From positions 930,001-994,000 of the forward strand of contig NZ_CP120733.1 in assembly GCF_029542625.1 (NCBI RefSeq): a stretch of 64,000 bases of DNA, read 5' to 3'. Every line of letters starts with the position of its first letter. The stretch's first letter is position 1. Origin of the DNA: Tepidibacter hydrothermalis. Its GTDB lineage: Bacteria > Bacillota > Clostridia > Peptostreptococcales > Peptostreptococcaceae. This document shows positions 29,748 to 39,825 of the stretch, piece after piece. Both the position numbers and the translations under genes were made by a program. The notes beneath the pieces were generated by a model that searched no databases, was not told the origin of the DNA, and saw only the letters and a list, made by a program, of their open reading frames with translations.

Positions 29748-31895
29748 ATGGTACCAGGAATGAAAGAGACATTACTTACTTTTATGAGAGAAAATGCATA
29801 CAATCCTTTAACTAAAGAGGATCTTTCAAATATATTTGATATACATCCAGCTGAAAGAGCTATGTTTTATAATTTCTTAGATGAACTTGAAGAAGAAGGA
29901 GAAATATATAAGACTAAAAAAAATAGATACGGTCTTCCTAGCAAAATGAATTTATTTGTTGGAAGAATTCAGATGCATCAAAGAGGATTTGGATTTGTTA
30001 TATCTAATGAAGAGGGAGTAGAGGATCTGTTTATACCAGCAGAGCATTTAAATGGAGCTATGCACAATGATAAGGTTGTAGCTAGAATAATGGAAACAGC
30101 AAAAGAGAGTAGACGTGCAGAAGGCGAAGTTATAAAAATAGTTGAAAGGTCTATTAAGACTGTAGTTGGAGTTTATGAATCTAATAAAAACTTTGGATTT
30201 GTAGTGGCGGATAATAAAAGGTTTACAAGGGATATATATATACCAAAATCAGAATCGTTAAGAGCAAACCATGGAGATAAGGTAGTTTGTGAAATAACTC
30301 AATGGCCTAAAAAAGGAAGAAACCCAGAGGGAAAAATAATAGAGGTACTAGGTAAAAAAGGTGAAAAAGGTGTAGATATATTATCTGTAATTAGAGAACT
30401 TGATTTACCAGAAGAATTTCCTAATAAAGTATTAGCAGAAGCTCAAAGAATAGATAATGAAGTACCGAAAGAAGAAATACAAAGAAGAGTAGATTTAAGA
30501 GATATAACCACTTTTACTATAGATGGAGCAGATGCTAAGGATTTGGATGATGCTGTGTCAATAGAAGTTCTTGATAATGGAAATTATAAATTAGGAGTTC
30601 ACATAGCTGATGTAACTCATTACGTTAAAGAAGGAAGTAAGCTTGATAAAGAAGCCTTAAAAAGAGGAACTTCTGTATATTTAATAGATAGAGTAATTCC
30701 TATGCTTCCAACTAAATTATCAAATGGACTATGTAGTTTAAATCCAAATGTAGATAGACTTGCTTTATCTATATTTATGGAAATAGACGATAAGGGTAGT
30801 GTTGTAAATCATGAGATAGTTGAATCTGTAATAAACACTAAGGCTAGAATGGTGTATACAGATGTATCTGATATACTTGAAAATGAGGATGAAGAACTTA
30901 TAAATAAGTATAGTGAATTAGTTGAAGATTTTAAAACTATGGAAAAACTTGCAAGGGTTCTTATGAAGAGAAGAACATCAAGAGGAGCTATAGACTTTGA
31001 TTTTGCAGAAGCTAAAATAATACTTGATAAAAATGGAAAAGTATTAGATATTAAGAAGTATGAAAGAAGAATAGCTAATAGAATAATAGAGGAATTTATG
31101 CTTGTAAGTAATGAAACAGTAGCTGAACATTTTTTCTGGCTAAAGATGCCTTTTGTCTATAGAATACATGAAACTCCAAGTTTAGAAAGAATTGAGCAGT
31201 TTAATAAGTTTGTAGCAACGTTTGGATATCATATAAAGGGTGACCTTGAAGGAATACATCCAAAGAGCTTACAAATGCTTTTAAATGATATTAAGGGTAA
31301 AAACGAAGAAATGGTTGTTTCTACGCTTATGTTAAGATCATTAAAACAGGCTAAATATTCACCAGATTGTTCAGGGCATTTTGGGCTTGCTGCAAAATAT
31401 TATTCTCATTACACATCACCTATAAGAAGATATCCAGACCTTCAAATACACCGAATAATAAAAGAAGCTATAAATGGAAAAATAGATGATAAGAGAATTC
31501 AAGCTCTTAAAAAGATCGTCGCTTATTCGGCAGAACAGTCATCTATAAGAGAAAGGGCAGCGGATGATGCTCAAAGAGAAGTAGAAGATCTTAAAAAAGC
31601 AGAATATATGGCTGATAGAATTGGAGAGGAATTTGAAGGAAGAATATCTAGTGTTACATCATTTGGTATGTTTGTAGAAGTAGAGAATACTGTAGAGGGC
31701 CTTATAAGACTTTCTAATTTAAATGATGACTATTATATATTTGATTCTGATAATTATGTTTTAATTGGAGAGCACACTAAAAAAACATATAAGATAGGAG
31801 ATATTTTAAAAGTTAAAGTATCTAGTGTCAATATAGATTTTAAAGAAATAGAACTTACAATAGTAAAATCAGAAGATTCGAGCTTAGAAGATTAA
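29748..31895 (+). CDS. rnr: Ribonuclease R
   Basis: A 715-aa 3'-5' exoribonuclease for structured RNA. Domains: N-terminal winged helix (about 1-65), two cold-shock domains (about 70-215), RNB catalytic domain (about 245-570) with the metal-binding cluster IDGADAKDLDDAVS (about 260-273), and C-terminal S1 domain (about 625-710, GRISSVTSFGMFVEVENTVEG). TAGGAGG site. It precedes smpB, as in many Firmicutes, which fits joint action with tmRNA in trans-translation clean-up. Confidence 0.95.
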   Translation: MVPGMKETLLTFMRENAYNPLTKEDLSNIFDIHPAERAMFYNFLDELEEEGEIYKTKKNRYGLPSKMNLFVGRIQMHQRGFGFVISNEEGVEDLFIPAEHLNGAMHNDKVVARIMETAKESRRAEGEVIKIVERSIKTVVGVYESNKNFGFVVADNKRFTRDIYIPKSESLRANHGDKVVCEITQWPKKGRNPEGKIIEVLGKKGEKGVDILSVIRELDLPEEFPNKVLAEAQRIDNEVPKEEIQRRVDLRDITTFTIDGADAKDLDDAVSIEVLDNGNYKLGVHIADVTHYVKEGSKLDKEALKRGTSVYLIDRVIPMLPTKLSNGLCSLNPNVDRLALSIFMEIDDKGSVVNHEIVESVINTKARMVYTDVSDILENEDEELINKYSELVEDFKTMEKLARVLMKRRTSRGAIDFDFAEAKIILDKNGKVLDIKKYERRIANRIIEEFMLVSNETVAEHFFWLKMPFVYRIHETPSLERIEQFNKFVATFGYHIKGDLEGIHPKSLQMLLNDIKGKNEEMVVSTLMLRSLKQAKYSPDCSGHFGLAAKYYSHYTSPIRRYPDLQIHRIIKEAINGKIDDKRIQALKKIVAYSAEQSSIRERAADDAQREVEDLKKAEYMADRIGEEFEGRISSVTSFGMFVEVENTVEGLIRLSNLNDDYYIFDSDNYVLIGEHTKKTYKIGDILKVKVSSVNIDFKEIELTIVKSEDSSLED

Positions 31896-31908
31896 GCTCG
31901 AGTCTTAA
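31877..31908 (+). terminator. Hairpin at the end of rnr
   Basis: AGATTCGAGCTTA pairs with TAAGCTCGAGTCT around GAAGAT, overlapping the stop codon; only a short T stretch follows. Possibly a weak terminator or mRNA 3' end. Confidence 0.45.
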
Positions 31909-31910
31909 TC

Positions 31911-31939
31911 TTGACAATTAACTTTATACATGATATTAT
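31911..31939 (+). promoter_or_regulatory. Near-consensus sigma-A promoter of smpB-ssrA
   Basis: TTGACA (31911-31916) and TATTAT (31934-31939) with a 17-base spacer, 40 bases before the smpB start. Confidence 0.8.
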
Positions 31940-31979
31940 TATTTTTACAATAAGCATTGAAGTATTAAGAGGTGAGAAT

Positions 31980-32438
31980 ATGGGTGAAGGAAATAAAACT
32001 TTAGCATCAAATAGAAAAGCTAGACATAACTACTTTATAGAAGAAGTCTATGAGGCTGGTATCGAACTCAAAGGTACAGAAGTTAAGTCTATAAGAGCAG
32101 GTAAATTGAACTTAGCAGAAGGATATGCTTCTATTGATAATACAGAGGTGTTCTTAAAACAAGTTCATATAAGCCCATATGAACAAGGAAATATATTTAA
32201 TGTAGATCCTCTTAGACCCAGAAAGTTATTACTTCATAAACAAGAAATAAGAAAACTTATTGGACTTATAAACCAACAGGGATACTCATTAGTACCTCTT
32301 AGTGTATATTTAAAAAGAGGTAAGGTTAAAGTATCTATAGGCCTTGCAAAAGGTAAGAAGCTTTATGATAAACGCCATGATTTAGCTAAAAAAGATGCCC
32401 AAAGACGTATTCAAAGAGAAATGTCGGGCAAATACTAA
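31980..32438 (+). CDS. smpB: SsrA-binding protein
   Basis: A 152-aa tmRNA partner protein. It shows [15 protein letters not shown] near the N-terminus, [16 protein letters not shown] (residues about 31-46), HISPYEQGN and the basic tail [20 protein letters not shown]. The frame is open from 31911, but that TTG is the -35 box of the promoter. AGAGGTGAG precedes the ATG at 31980. The tmRNA gene begins 5 bases after the stop, so the two share a transcript or processing region. Confidence 0.95.
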   Translation: MGEGNKTLASNRKARHNYFIEEVYEAGIELKGTEVKSIRAGKLNLAEGYASIDNTEVFLKQVHISPYEQGNIFNVDPLRPRKLLLHKQEIRKLIGLINQQGYSLVPLSVYLKRGKVKVSIGLAKGKKLYDKRHDLAKKDAQRRIQREMSGKY

Positions 32439-32443
32439 AACAT

Positions 32444-32793
32444 GGGGGCGTAAAGGTTTCGACGGGGGTTTGGAACTTGAGGTAGCGAGTCATGTTTCTC
32501 TAGAGCATGTAAAAACTAGGGACTAAATATAAACGCAAACGATAATTACGCTTTAGCAGCCTAATAGCGCTGCTCGTTCTACCTAGCTTGCCCACGAGTT
32601 AGAATAGAACGTCATTTAAGTGGGGACCTATCTTTAGGGTGCCTTGACTAAAGACAGATTAACTGAGGCTGGTCGATCTTAGAGCCCGCTACTAGGCACT
32701 AGGAGAGACGAGAACTTAATATAGTAGATACACTCGTAGAAGCTTTAGGGAAAGGGCTTTCGGACAGGGGTTCGACTCCCCTCGCCTCCACCA
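32444..32793 (+). ncRNA. ssrA: tmRNA (10Sa RNA)
   Basis: A 350-base gene. The 5' end GGGGGCGTAAAGGTTTCGAC and 3' end TTCGACTCCCCTCGCCTCCA plus encoded CCA form the tRNA-like acceptor and T arm. The mRNA-like part starts at GCA (32535-32537) and encodes ANDNYALAA, ending at TAA (32562-32564), so the full tag including the tRNA-borne Ala would be AANDNYALAA. The pseudoknot region follows. It rescues stalled ribosomes with SmpB. Confidence 0.96.
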
Positions 32794-32804
32794 ATTGGGA
32801 TTGT

Positions 32805-32834
32805 AACCGTATAGAAAAATCTATACGGTTTTTT
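32805..32834 (+). terminator. Intrinsic terminator of ssrA
   Basis: 11-bp stem AACCGTATAGA (32805-32815) with 32820-32830, AAAA loop, then TTTT. It lies between tmRNA and the convergent polyketide-synthase-like gene. Confidence 0.9.
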
Positions 32835-32839
32835 AATGT

Positions 32840-33859
32840 TTATAAGTATTTTACTAAACTTGCACCAAGGAAAAATCCTGAACCAAATCCTAGAACTATA
32901 CCCAAATCACCAGGGGCTTTTATGTATTCTTTCTGTTCTGATAATGTACATAATCTATTTAATCCCACGGGTACACTTGCACATGATATATTTCCATATT
33001 CTTTATATACTTGAAGTGAAGGTTGCATTTGATCATCACTTAGGTCGAACAATTTCTTTACTCCAGCTAAAATTTTCTTTCCTCCAGAATGCATAACCCA
33101 ATGTTTAATGTCTTCTTTTTTCAAATCGTGTTCTTCAAGTAAAGAAGAAACTAATTTATATATATGTGGTGAGATGTTCTCAAGAAGTTTTTCATCAAGA
33201 TGAATTTTATTATTCGCCATTGACATACTGTTGCTATAATGAGTTGAGATTTTAGTATCTATAACTTGAAGGCAATTATTATTAAATGAATTATCTTTAG
33301 TAATTAATGTTGAAGAAGCACCATCACCGAATATTGTCAATGACATTAGTTGTCCATTATCATTAGGATCTAAGTTATCGAGATATGTTATAGCTTGAGC
33401 TTCACAACATACAACTAATATATTATTTATGTTATCATCTTTTAATAATGTTTTTGATAAATTTATTGCTGAAATAAATGAACCACAGCCTAAACCGAAT
33501 ATAGGATAGTTGTGAATACTTTTATTAAAATCTATTTCTGAGAATAATCTACTACTCAATCCTGGTAATTGTTGGTCAACTGAATTAGAACAAGTTATTA
33601 TACAATCTATATCTTTAGCTGTAATTTTATTATTTATAAAGAGCTTTTTTATTGATTTAAAACACATTTTTGTCATATCCTCATTGTATTTATTTTCTTT
33701 GAAATTGTATGTAGAAAATTTTTTGTCTATACCACCTTTTTTGAACAAAATTCTTAGTTTTCTAGAATCCTGTAATCCTAAGATTTCCATCATTTCTGCA
33801 TTGTTTTTAATTTCTAATTTGGGAAATCCTACTTCAGGTTTACTTATATAAGTTTGCAT
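32840..33859 (-). CDS. Type III polyketide synthase-like / KAS III-like thiolase-fold enzyme
   Basis: A 340-aa enzyme with the thiolase fold. The likely catalytic triad is visible: Cys in FGLGCGSFISAI, His in HWVMHSGGKKIL and Asn in YGNISCASVP. The C-terminal GFGSGFFLGASL resembles the GFGPG loop of chalcone-synthase-type enzymes. The HSGGKKIL stretch recalls the HPGG motif of type III PKS more than FabH. The product is unknown. No acyl carrier or methyltransferase partner is adjacent. The ATG at 33868 touches the GGGGG site; the ATG at 33859 is nine bases from it and preferred. It looks like accessory DNA inserted after ssrA, a common integration zone, but no integrase is seen. Confidence 0.65.
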   Translation of the reverse strand: MQTYISKPEVGFPKLEIKNNAEMMEILGLQDSRKLRILFKKGGIDKKFSTYNFKENKYNEDMTKMCFKSIKKLFINNKITAKDIDCIITCSNSVDQQLPGLSSRLFSEIDFNKSIHNYPIFGLGCGSFISAINLSKTLLKDDNINNILVVCCEAQAITYLDNLDPNDNGQLMSLTIFGDGASSTLITKDNSFNNNCLQVIDTKISTHYSNSMSMANNKIHLDEKLLENISPHIYKLVSSLLEEHDLKKEDIKHWVMHSGGKKILAGVKKLFDLSDDQMQPSLQVYKEYGNISCASVPVGLNRLCTLSEQKEYIKAPGDLGIVLGFGSGFFLGASLVKYL

Positions 33860-34183
33860 ATATTTCATCCCCCGTTTGCTTTAATTATATTTTAAGTATT
33901 AGTAATGATACTTTATGTAATGCGAAAAAATAATAATTAAACGATTTGAGTTGAAATTATTATTTTTTACAAAAAATTACATAAAATACATTTATTTCAA
34001 TATTATACTACAGATATGATAGAATGTTAATAATTATAAAAAGAATTATATGATTTTCCACTTTTAAAAAAGAAAACTCGTTGAGGTAATGAACTATGCG
34101 TTTGATATTGTTAAAAAAATAGCATGCAACTAAAATTAAGTTGAAGTAAAAGCTTTATCTAAATTAAGTTTTTTATATAATAT
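33860..34183. other. Intergenic region, AT-rich, with one dyad
   Basis: The promoter region of the polyketide-synthase-like gene. It includes a dyad AAGTAT (33894-33899) and ATACTT (33908-33913), a possible operator. Nothing else was recognised. Confidence 0.4.
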
Positions 34184-34756
34184 TTAAGATTTAACTTCAT
34201 AGGCAAGTTTAAAAAATGGTAGTCTATTAGATGGAGTTACAGAACGTAATTCTTTAAAAGATATTCTTAAAAAAGGAATTAGATAAGTGTCTTTATTTAA
34301 AGCAGAACCAAATGATGTTAAGGATGGTTTTGTAAAATCACCAACTAAAAACAAGCCTTTGTTTATTAAAGTATTATTTGACCACATGATTACAATATCT
34401 GTTATATCTATTTCAGAACATACATTGCAGGTAAGTGGGATAAAATTCTTCTTAACGTTCATATCTACTCTAGGATGATTTTCCCAGGTTGTAAAATCAC
34501 TAAAATAATCTAGTATTGGATATATAGAAAATTTTACAGTATAACAATCAAAGAAATCTTCAACTTTAAATAAAGCAATTTCAGCTGAATGTATTGAAAT
34601 ATTATCTGGAAGAGCAGAAATATCAAAAAAAAGATAACTGTGGTAATAATATGTCCCATCATTGCCAATGCTTATAGTCTCATCATTTAGATTTTTATTT
34701 GGAAATTTATTTGATACAGTTAAGCTTTTGCTAGCAGGTATAATGATATTTCTCAT
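34184..34756 (-). CDS. DNRLRE-like domain protein
   Basis: A 190-aa beta-rich protein without signal peptide. The middle resembles DNRLRE/disaggregatase-type carbohydrate-binding modules: SYLFFDISALPDNISIHSAEI, then a Trp-containing TTWENHPRVD and EIDITDIVIMW. Such modules occur in surface and cell-wall proteins. As a lone domain its role is unknown. Good GGTGG ribosome site. The next gene upstream is 360 bp away, filled with repeat elements, so they are separate units. Confidence 0.55.
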   Translation of the reverse strand: MRNIIIPASKSLTVSNKFPNKNLNDETISIGNDGTYYYHSYLFFDISALPDNISIHSAEIALFKVEDFFDCYTVKFSIYPILDYFSDFTTWENHPRVDMNVKKNFIPLTCNVCSEIDITDIVIMWSNNTLINKGLFLVGDFTKPSLTSFGSALNKDTYLIPFLRISFKELRSVTPSNRLPFFKLAYEVKS

Positions 34757-34779
34757 TTATTACCACCTCTATTTTTTTA

Positions 34780-34870
34780 TAATGAGTAGGAAATTATATT
34801 CTTATTTTAATTATTGATAAGTATAATTACCGTTACGAATTTCAAAAAAGTTTACATTCAAGATTCTTTA
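34780..34870. repeat. Repeat R5, copy 2
   Basis: AATGAGTAGGAAATTATATT and the following CGTTACGAATTTCAAAAAAG match the front part of the element at 28870. R1 copy 5 follows directly, so the two families again occur side by side. Confidence 0.55.
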
Positions 34871-34890
34871 GAGTAGAACTTTTTTACTGT

Positions 34891-35020
34891 ATAGGAAACT
34901 ATATGATTTTCAAGTTGTGGATAACATCGCTCGAAGTAGTGCAGTACCAACTATTTTGAGCAACGGAGCCCGTAGGACTCGTTGGCGACATGAGCTATGC
35001 GTTAGCATAAAGTGAATTTT
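34891..35020. repeat. Interspersed repeat R1, copy 5
   Basis: ATAGGAAACTATATGATTTT is the front part. In the core (34958-35020) the first hairpin CAACGGAGCCC-GTA-GGACTCGTTG (34961-34984) is the best paired of all copies. In the second hairpin, TATGC-GTTA-GCATA replaces CGC-GTTA-GCG with both arms changed. Confidence 0.75.
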
Positions 35021-35076
35021 TTATATTATTAACATATGTATATAAGAAAAATATGTTCAAGTTAATATATTTTAGA

Positions 35077-35113
35077 AAAAAGATTTGAAGCAATATGCTT
35101 CAAATCTTTTTAT
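35077..35113 (-). terminator. Terminator of the 96-aa gene
   Basis: A perfect 15-bp stem (AAAAAGATTTGAAGC, 35077-35091, with 35097-35111) and a five-base loop. On the minus strand it ends in a T run. Confidence 0.85.
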
Positions 35114-35116
35114 TTA

Positions 35117-35407
35117 TCATTTATAAGAAATATAAACACTTACATTATCAGCGGTTATACTACCAGCAAAGTCAGGATCAAGAGGAATAATTGGAAGAGC
35201 TTCATTGGCTGTACTTAGATCAATATCAGCTGCTTCAGCAGTTAAATCCATTTTATGAGTTTCGCCATAATAAGTATCAGTACCATCGTTTGCAGTTGCA
35301 ATAAAATAATAAGTAAATCCCTTAGCAAGAGTACCACTAGTAATTGTTACTTCAACTCTATTTTGAGGAGTGCTTTTTACGGCTACATCAAATGTAAAAA
35401 CAGACAT
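35117..35407 (-). CDS. Small protein of unknown function (96 aa)
   Basis: Acidic, Thr/Ala-rich and beta-strand-like (start MSVFTFDVAVKSTPQNRVEV; end VSVYISYK), with no signal peptide and no Cys. I do not recognise it. The frame extends to a GTG at 35416, but the ATG at 35407 is better spaced from AAAGG. It has its own terminator. The fold-like alternation of hydrophobic and polar residues suggests a secreted or surface beta-sandwich exported by another route, but that is speculation. Confidence 0.6.
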   Translation of the reverse strand: MSVFTFDVAVKSTPQNRVEVTITSGTLAKGFTYYFIATANDGTDTYYGETHKMDLTAEAADIDLSTANEALPIIPLDPDFAGSITADNVSVYISYK

Positions 35408-35731
35408 ATATTTCACTTACCTTTCTTAATAATATTAGGGATCCTTATCCCTGATACATATTATTAAAGATTGTACGATTTAGTTACTTAATTTAAATTT
35501 ATAATGTGTAAATAGAATAGATTCAAAGCAATTTTTGATTATCACAAAAAATCTCAATAGAAAAACATATATTTTTATAGCTATTAAAAAATTCAAGACT
35601 GTATACAAGTAAATTAGTATCCTCGTTTTAGAATGCTAAAAAAACATTTATGCGACATTTAATATGATATATAATAAAAAGTAAGTATTAGTTATAAATT
35701 AAAATTTAAAAAATTAAGTAGAGGGATAAAA
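35408..35731. other. Divergent intergenic region
   Basis: 324 bp between the 96-aa gene and the chemosensory operon. A small hairpin AGGGAT-CCTT-ATCCCT (near 35437-35452) lies in the leader of the minus-strand gene. On the plus strand a TATAAT-like box occurs near 35672. No RNA gene was seen. Confidence 0.4.
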
Positions 35732-37186
35732 ATGGTCAACAATATTTCAAAAAGTAGTCTTAATAATATAAATAACTTTATAGAAACAAGGTTTGGTTTA
35801 CACTTTACAGAAAAAAGATTTAATGATCTCATAAGAAGTATATCCAATGCAGCAAAACAAAAAAATATTGGTCTTGAAGAATATATAAATTTAATATTGT
35901 CAAATAAATTGTCTAAGGAAGATTTAAAGAATTTAGTTAATTGTCTTACTATTGGAGAAACGTATTTTTTTAGAGATAAAAAATTATTTGATGTAATGAG
36001 ACAAAGAATATTGCCAGATATAATTAATGATAGAAAATATTCTAGCAAAAGTTTGAAAATTTGGAGTGCAGGTTGCTCTTCTGGTGAAGAAGCGTATTCA
36101 ATAGCAATTTTAGTTAAAGAACTTATTCCTGATTATGAAGAATGGGATATTGAAATTATTGCTACTGATATAAATCATTCATCTCTTAGTAAAGCTAAAA
36201 AAGGAATATATAGTGAGTGGTCTTTTAGAGGTGTAGACTTAAGTATTAAAAATAAGTATTTTATTAGAATGGATGATATGAGTTACAAACTTAAGGATGA
36301 TATATTAAAACTTGTAAAATTTTATAGTTTAAATTTGGCTGATTCAAATTATATATTAGATGGTAAAATTATGAATAATAGTGATATTGTATTTTGTAGA
36401 AATGTTCTTATATATTTTAGTAAATATCAGGCTAGTAAGATAATTAATCGTTTCTACAATAATATTGTAGATGGAGGTTGGCTTGTTGTAGCACCTACTG
36501 AAAGTTTATTTCTTAATGATACTTCTTTTATACCTGTAAATATTAATGATATGTTTTTATACAATAAAAACATTACAAAAAATAATATATCAAAGTCATT
36601 TGATAATAATGTTTTTAATAATATTATTATAGATGAAAACTTGATAATGCAAAATGAAATAATGAAAAATGAGATGATTGAATATCGTGAGAATTTACAA
36701 ATAAATAATGTTATTACAATAAAAAGTAAGAATGAATTACCAAAGAAAGAGAAACTAGATTCACAGGAAATGGAAGCTCAGGAATTTGAAACAATAGCTC
36801 GTTCTTTTGCTAATGAGGGGAAACTTGAAGAAGCTATTGAATGGTGTAAAAAAGCTATTTCCGTTGATAAAATAAATCCTTTTTATTATTATCTTCTTGC
36901 GAGTATTCAGCAAGAGCAAGGAGATATTAATGAAGCTGTTATATCGTTAAAAAAAGTTATTTATCTTGATCATAACTTTATTATGGCTTATTTTGATTTA
37001 GGGAATTTAAATTTAAAACAAGATAAATATATTCAAGCATCTAAAAATTTTAAAAATACACTTGTATTACTTGATAATTTAAATGAGGACGATATAGTTC
37101 CTTATTCAGAAGAAATGACAGTGGGCGTATTAAAGTGTATGATTAAAAATATAGACCATAAGGGAGATTTCTATGGAAAAGTGTAA
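35732..37186 (+). CDS. CheR-type methyltransferase with TPR tail (WspC-like)
   Basis: A 484-aa protein. The N-terminal CheR domain (about 1-275) has the SAM motif WSAGCSSGEEAYSIA (about 110-124), ATDINHSSLSKAKKGIYSEW and DIVFCRNVLIYF. A polar linker is followed by tetratricopeptide repeats (about 350-460, EGKLEEAIEWCKKAISVDKINPFYY and similar). It methylates glutamates of the chemoreceptor. CheR with C-terminal TPRs is the WspC arrangement. First gene of a six-gene operon; its end overlaps the cheW start by 14 bases. Confidence 0.88.
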   Translation: MVNNISKSSLNNINNFIETRFGLHFTEKRFNDLIRSISNAAKQKNIGLEEYINLILSNKLSKEDLKNLVNCLTIGETYFFRDKKLFDVMRQRILPDIINDRKYSSKSLKIWSAGCSSGEEAYSIAILVKELIPDYEEWDIEIIATDINHSSLSKAKKGIYSEWSFRGVDLSIKNKYFIRMDDMSYKLKDDILKLVKFYSLNLADSNYILDGKIMNNSDIVFCRNVLIYFSKYQASKIINRFYNNIVDGGWLVVAPTESLFLNDTSFIPVNINDMFLYNKNITKNNISKSFDNNVFNNIIIDENLIMQNEIMKNEMIEYRENLQINNVITIKSKNELPKKEKLDSQEMEAQEFETIARSFANEGKLEEAIEWCKKAISVDKINPFYYYLLASIQQEQGDINEAVISLKKVIYLDHNFIMAYFDLGNLNLKQDKYIQASKNFKNTLVLLDNLNEDDIVPYSEEMTVGVLKCMIKNIDHKGDFYGKV

Positions 37187-37661
37187 TGAGAAAGGAAGAT
37201 TTGAAATTACTGAGATTTTAGAATTTGTGATAAGTGAGGATGATTCCAATCAAAGATATGCTATTGAAATTGGATATGTAAATGAGGTGTATTCTATAAA
37301 AAATGTTACTATGCTTCCTTGTACACCTGCATTTATAGTAGGGATAATGAATTTTAGAGGAAAAATAATATCAGTAATAGATATAAGAAATTTTTTAGGT
37401 TTTACTATGAAAAAAGTACATGAAGATAAAGTAAAAAAAGTAATTGTTGTAAATTGTGATGAAATAGAAGTTGGAATAGCTGTAGATGGGATTTTAGGAT
37501 GTCGGGACATTGTTTTATCAGAAATACAAAAAAATGTTTTAACTATAACTAATTTTAATACTAACTATTTTAAAGGAATAACAAAAGAAAGAAGTATTGT
37601 TTTAAATATAAAAAATATAATGATGGATGAAAAAATTATTGTTAATGAAGATGTAATTTAA
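37173..37661 (+). CDS. CheW-like scaffold protein
   Basis: A 162-aa CheW-domain protein linking receptor to CheA. The family pattern is [20 protein letters not shown], then [19 protein letters not shown] (about 46-64) and [11 protein letters not shown]. The only CheW in the cluster, whereas Pseudomonas Wsp has two. The start inside the cheR end, with AAGGGAG, implies translational coupling. Confidence 0.9.
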   Translation: MEKCNEKGRFEITEILEFVISEDDSNQRYAIEIGYVNEVYSIKNVTMLPCTPAFIVGIMNFRGKIISVIDIRNFLGFTMKKVHEDKVKKVIVVNCDEIEVGIAVDGILGCRDIVLSEIQKNVLTITNFNTNYFKGITKERSIVLNIKNIMMDEKIIVNEDVI

Positions 37662-37686
37662 TCATTTGAAGGGAGAGAACATAAAT

Positions 37687-39732
37687 ATGATAAAGAAAAA
37701 ATTGATTAAAAGCTTAAAATCAAGGTTAATCATATGCTTTTTAATAGTAGCTATTATACCGGCTATTACTATAGGAGAATTAAGCTATTATAAATCAGAA
37801 AAATCTTTACAAAAAGTGGCTACTGACCAACTTATTTTTACAAGGGATACAAAGAAAAAAGAAATAGAAGATTATTTTAAAGTGAATCAAGAAAGAATTA
37901 CTTATATGGCACAGGAGCCATCTGTTGTAGAAGCTATGGAAGAATTCACTAAGATTGGATTAAATAGTAGTTCTTATGATGGTATATATGAAAAATATAA
38001 TCCAACATTTGCAAATTTTATTGATAAATTAGGGCATGGAGATGTAATGCTTGTAGATTCAAGTGGAAATGTTTTATATTCAGCATTTAAAGAAGATGAT
38101 TTTGGGACAAATCTATTAACTGGACCTTACAAAGATACAAATATTGCAAAGGCATATGATGTTGCAAGAAATAGTAATGATAAAGATTTTACAACAATTA
38201 CAGATTATGAATTCTATAGTCCTTCTAATGAAAAGCCAATTTTAGGAATAGCTTCTCCAATTTTTAAAGGAGAGCAAAAAATTGGTGTTCTTATTTTTAA
38301 AATGGGAACAGAAGAAATAGACAAAATTGTATCGAATAATAATAACTGGGAATCGTTAAAACTTGGTAAGAGTGGAGAAGTTGTTTTAATTGGACAAGAT
38401 TATAAATTAAGAAGTAATACTAGGTTTGTAGAAAATGAGACAGATGAAAAAATAAAGGCAAAAAAATCAGCTATACTTTTAAAGGAAATAAGAACAAAAG
38501 GAACAGCTGCTGTTGTAACAACTGGAGAGACTGCTGTTGATACATATTTTGATTATCATGGTGTTGAATCGATTGTTGCATATACCCCATTAAATATTAA
38601 TGGTTTAAAGTGGGATGTACTTGTTAAAATAGATGAAGCTGAAGCATTTCAATCAGTATATAAATTAAAAAATTTAACAACAGTTATTTTGATAGTTGCA
38701 GCAATAGTAATAACAATATTTTCGATTATTATATCTTCTAATATAGCAACTCCTTTGATAAAAATGGCAAATGTTGCTTCAAGGATAGCTACAGGAGATT
38801 TAACTGTTGAATTAGAAGAAGAAAAAAGATCAGATGAAATAGGAATTTTGACGAAAGCAATTAGGAATATGCTAAAGAATCTTAAAGAACAAACAAAGGA
38901 AACTATTAATGTAGTAGATGTACTTGCAGCTTCTGTTAATGAAATTACAGTTTCTCTTACTCAAGTTACCACGGGAGCAGCTCAAACTTCTTCAGCAGTT
39001 AGTGAAACGACAGCAACTGTTGAAGAGGTAAAACAGACGGTATATGTATCAAGTGAAAAAACAAAAAATGTTTCAAATAATGCAAAGAAATCACTTGAAA
39101 TATCAAAAGTAGGAAATAAAGCAACAGAAGATACATTACAAGGAATGAATGTTATCAATAGTCAGATGCAAGAAATAGCAGAAAGTATACTAGGTTTAAG
39201 TGAGCAGAGTCAGAATATAAGTGAGCTTATAGAGAGTGTTGATACTATTTCAGAGCAGTCTAATATACTTGCTGTAAATGCTTCAATAGAAGCAGCTAAA
39301 GCGGGAGAACATGGAAAAGGATTCTCAATAGTGGCACAGGAAATTAGAAATTTAGCAGAACAATCAAAACAAGGTACTAAGCAGATAAGAAATATATTAA
39401 GAGATATACAAAAAGCTGCGAATACAGCTGTAATGACAACAGAAAAAGGGATAAAACTTGTTGATGCAGGTATGAAGCAAGCGGGTGAAGCAGGTTATTC
39501 TATAAACCAACTTGTGGAAAATATAAATCTATCTGCACAGGCAGCTGTACAGATAGAAGCATCTAGCCAGCAGCAATTGATTGGAATGGATCAGGTAGCA
39601 ATTGCAATGGAAGGCATAAATGAGGCTAGTATTCAAAATGTTGATAGTATGAAACAATTAGAAGAGGCAACCAATAGACTTCAAGAGATGGGATATAGAC
39701 TTAAGCAGTTAAATGAAAAATATAAGGTTTAG
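37687..39732 (+). CDS. Methyl-accepting chemotaxis protein (WspA-like receptor)
   Basis: A 681-aa receptor. TM1 is at residues about 12-32, an extracellular Cache-type sensor at about 33-335 ([25 protein letters not shown]), TM2 at about 337-358, then a HAMP domain and the cytoplasmic signalling helices. The conserved tip is [20 protein letters not shown]. No C-terminal CheR-tethering pentapeptide is visible (end LNEKYKV). An in-frame TTG at 37666 precedes the ribosome site GAAGGGAG; the ATG at 37687 is preferred. The ligand is unknown. Confidence 0.9.
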   Translation: MIKKKLIKSLKSRLIICFLIVAIIPAITIGELSYYKSEKSLQKVATDQLIFTRDTKKKEIEDYFKVNQERITYMAQEPSVVEAMEEFTKIGLNSSSYDGIYEKYNPTFANFIDKLGHGDVMLVDSSGNVLYSAFKEDDFGTNLLTGPYKDTNIAKAYDVARNSNDKDFTTITDYEFYSPSNEKPILGIASPIFKGEQKIGVLIFKMGTEEIDKIVSNNNNWESLKLGKSGEVVLIGQDYKLRSNTRFVENETDEKIKAKKSAILLKEIRTKGTAAVVTTGETAVDTYFDYHGVESIVAYTPLNINGLKWDVLVKIDEAEAFQSVYKLKNLTTVILIVAAIVITIFSIIISSNIATPLIKMANVASRIATGDLTVELEEEKRSDEIGILTKAIRNMLKNLKEQTKETINVVDVLAASVNEITVSLTQVTTGAAQTSSAVSETTATVEEVKQTVYVSSEKTKNVSNNAKKSLEISKVGNKATEDTLQGMNVINSQMQEIAESILGLSEQSQNISELIESVDTISEQSNILAVNASIEAAKAGEHGKGFSIVAQEIRNLAEQSKQGTKQIRNILRDIQKAANTAVMTTEKGIKLVDAGMKQAGEAGYSINQLVENINLSAQAAVQIEASSQQQLIGMDQVAIAMEGINEASIQNVDSMKQLEEATNRLQEMGYRLKQLNEKYKV

Positions 39733-39744
39733 GTATTAAAAAAG

Positions 39745-39795
39745 CAACTAGTCAGTATGATGCAAAATATACTAGTATCTGATTAGTTGTTTGTT
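39745..39795 (+). terminator. Intra-operon hairpin between the receptor and cheA genes
   Basis: CAACTAGTCAG (39745-39755) with CTGATTAGTTG (39779-39789), one G-T pair, then TTTGTT. Probably partial termination, leaving more receptor than kinase. Confidence 0.5.
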
Positions 39796-39825
39796 AAAGA
39801 TGCCTTAAGGAAAGAGAGGATAGGG

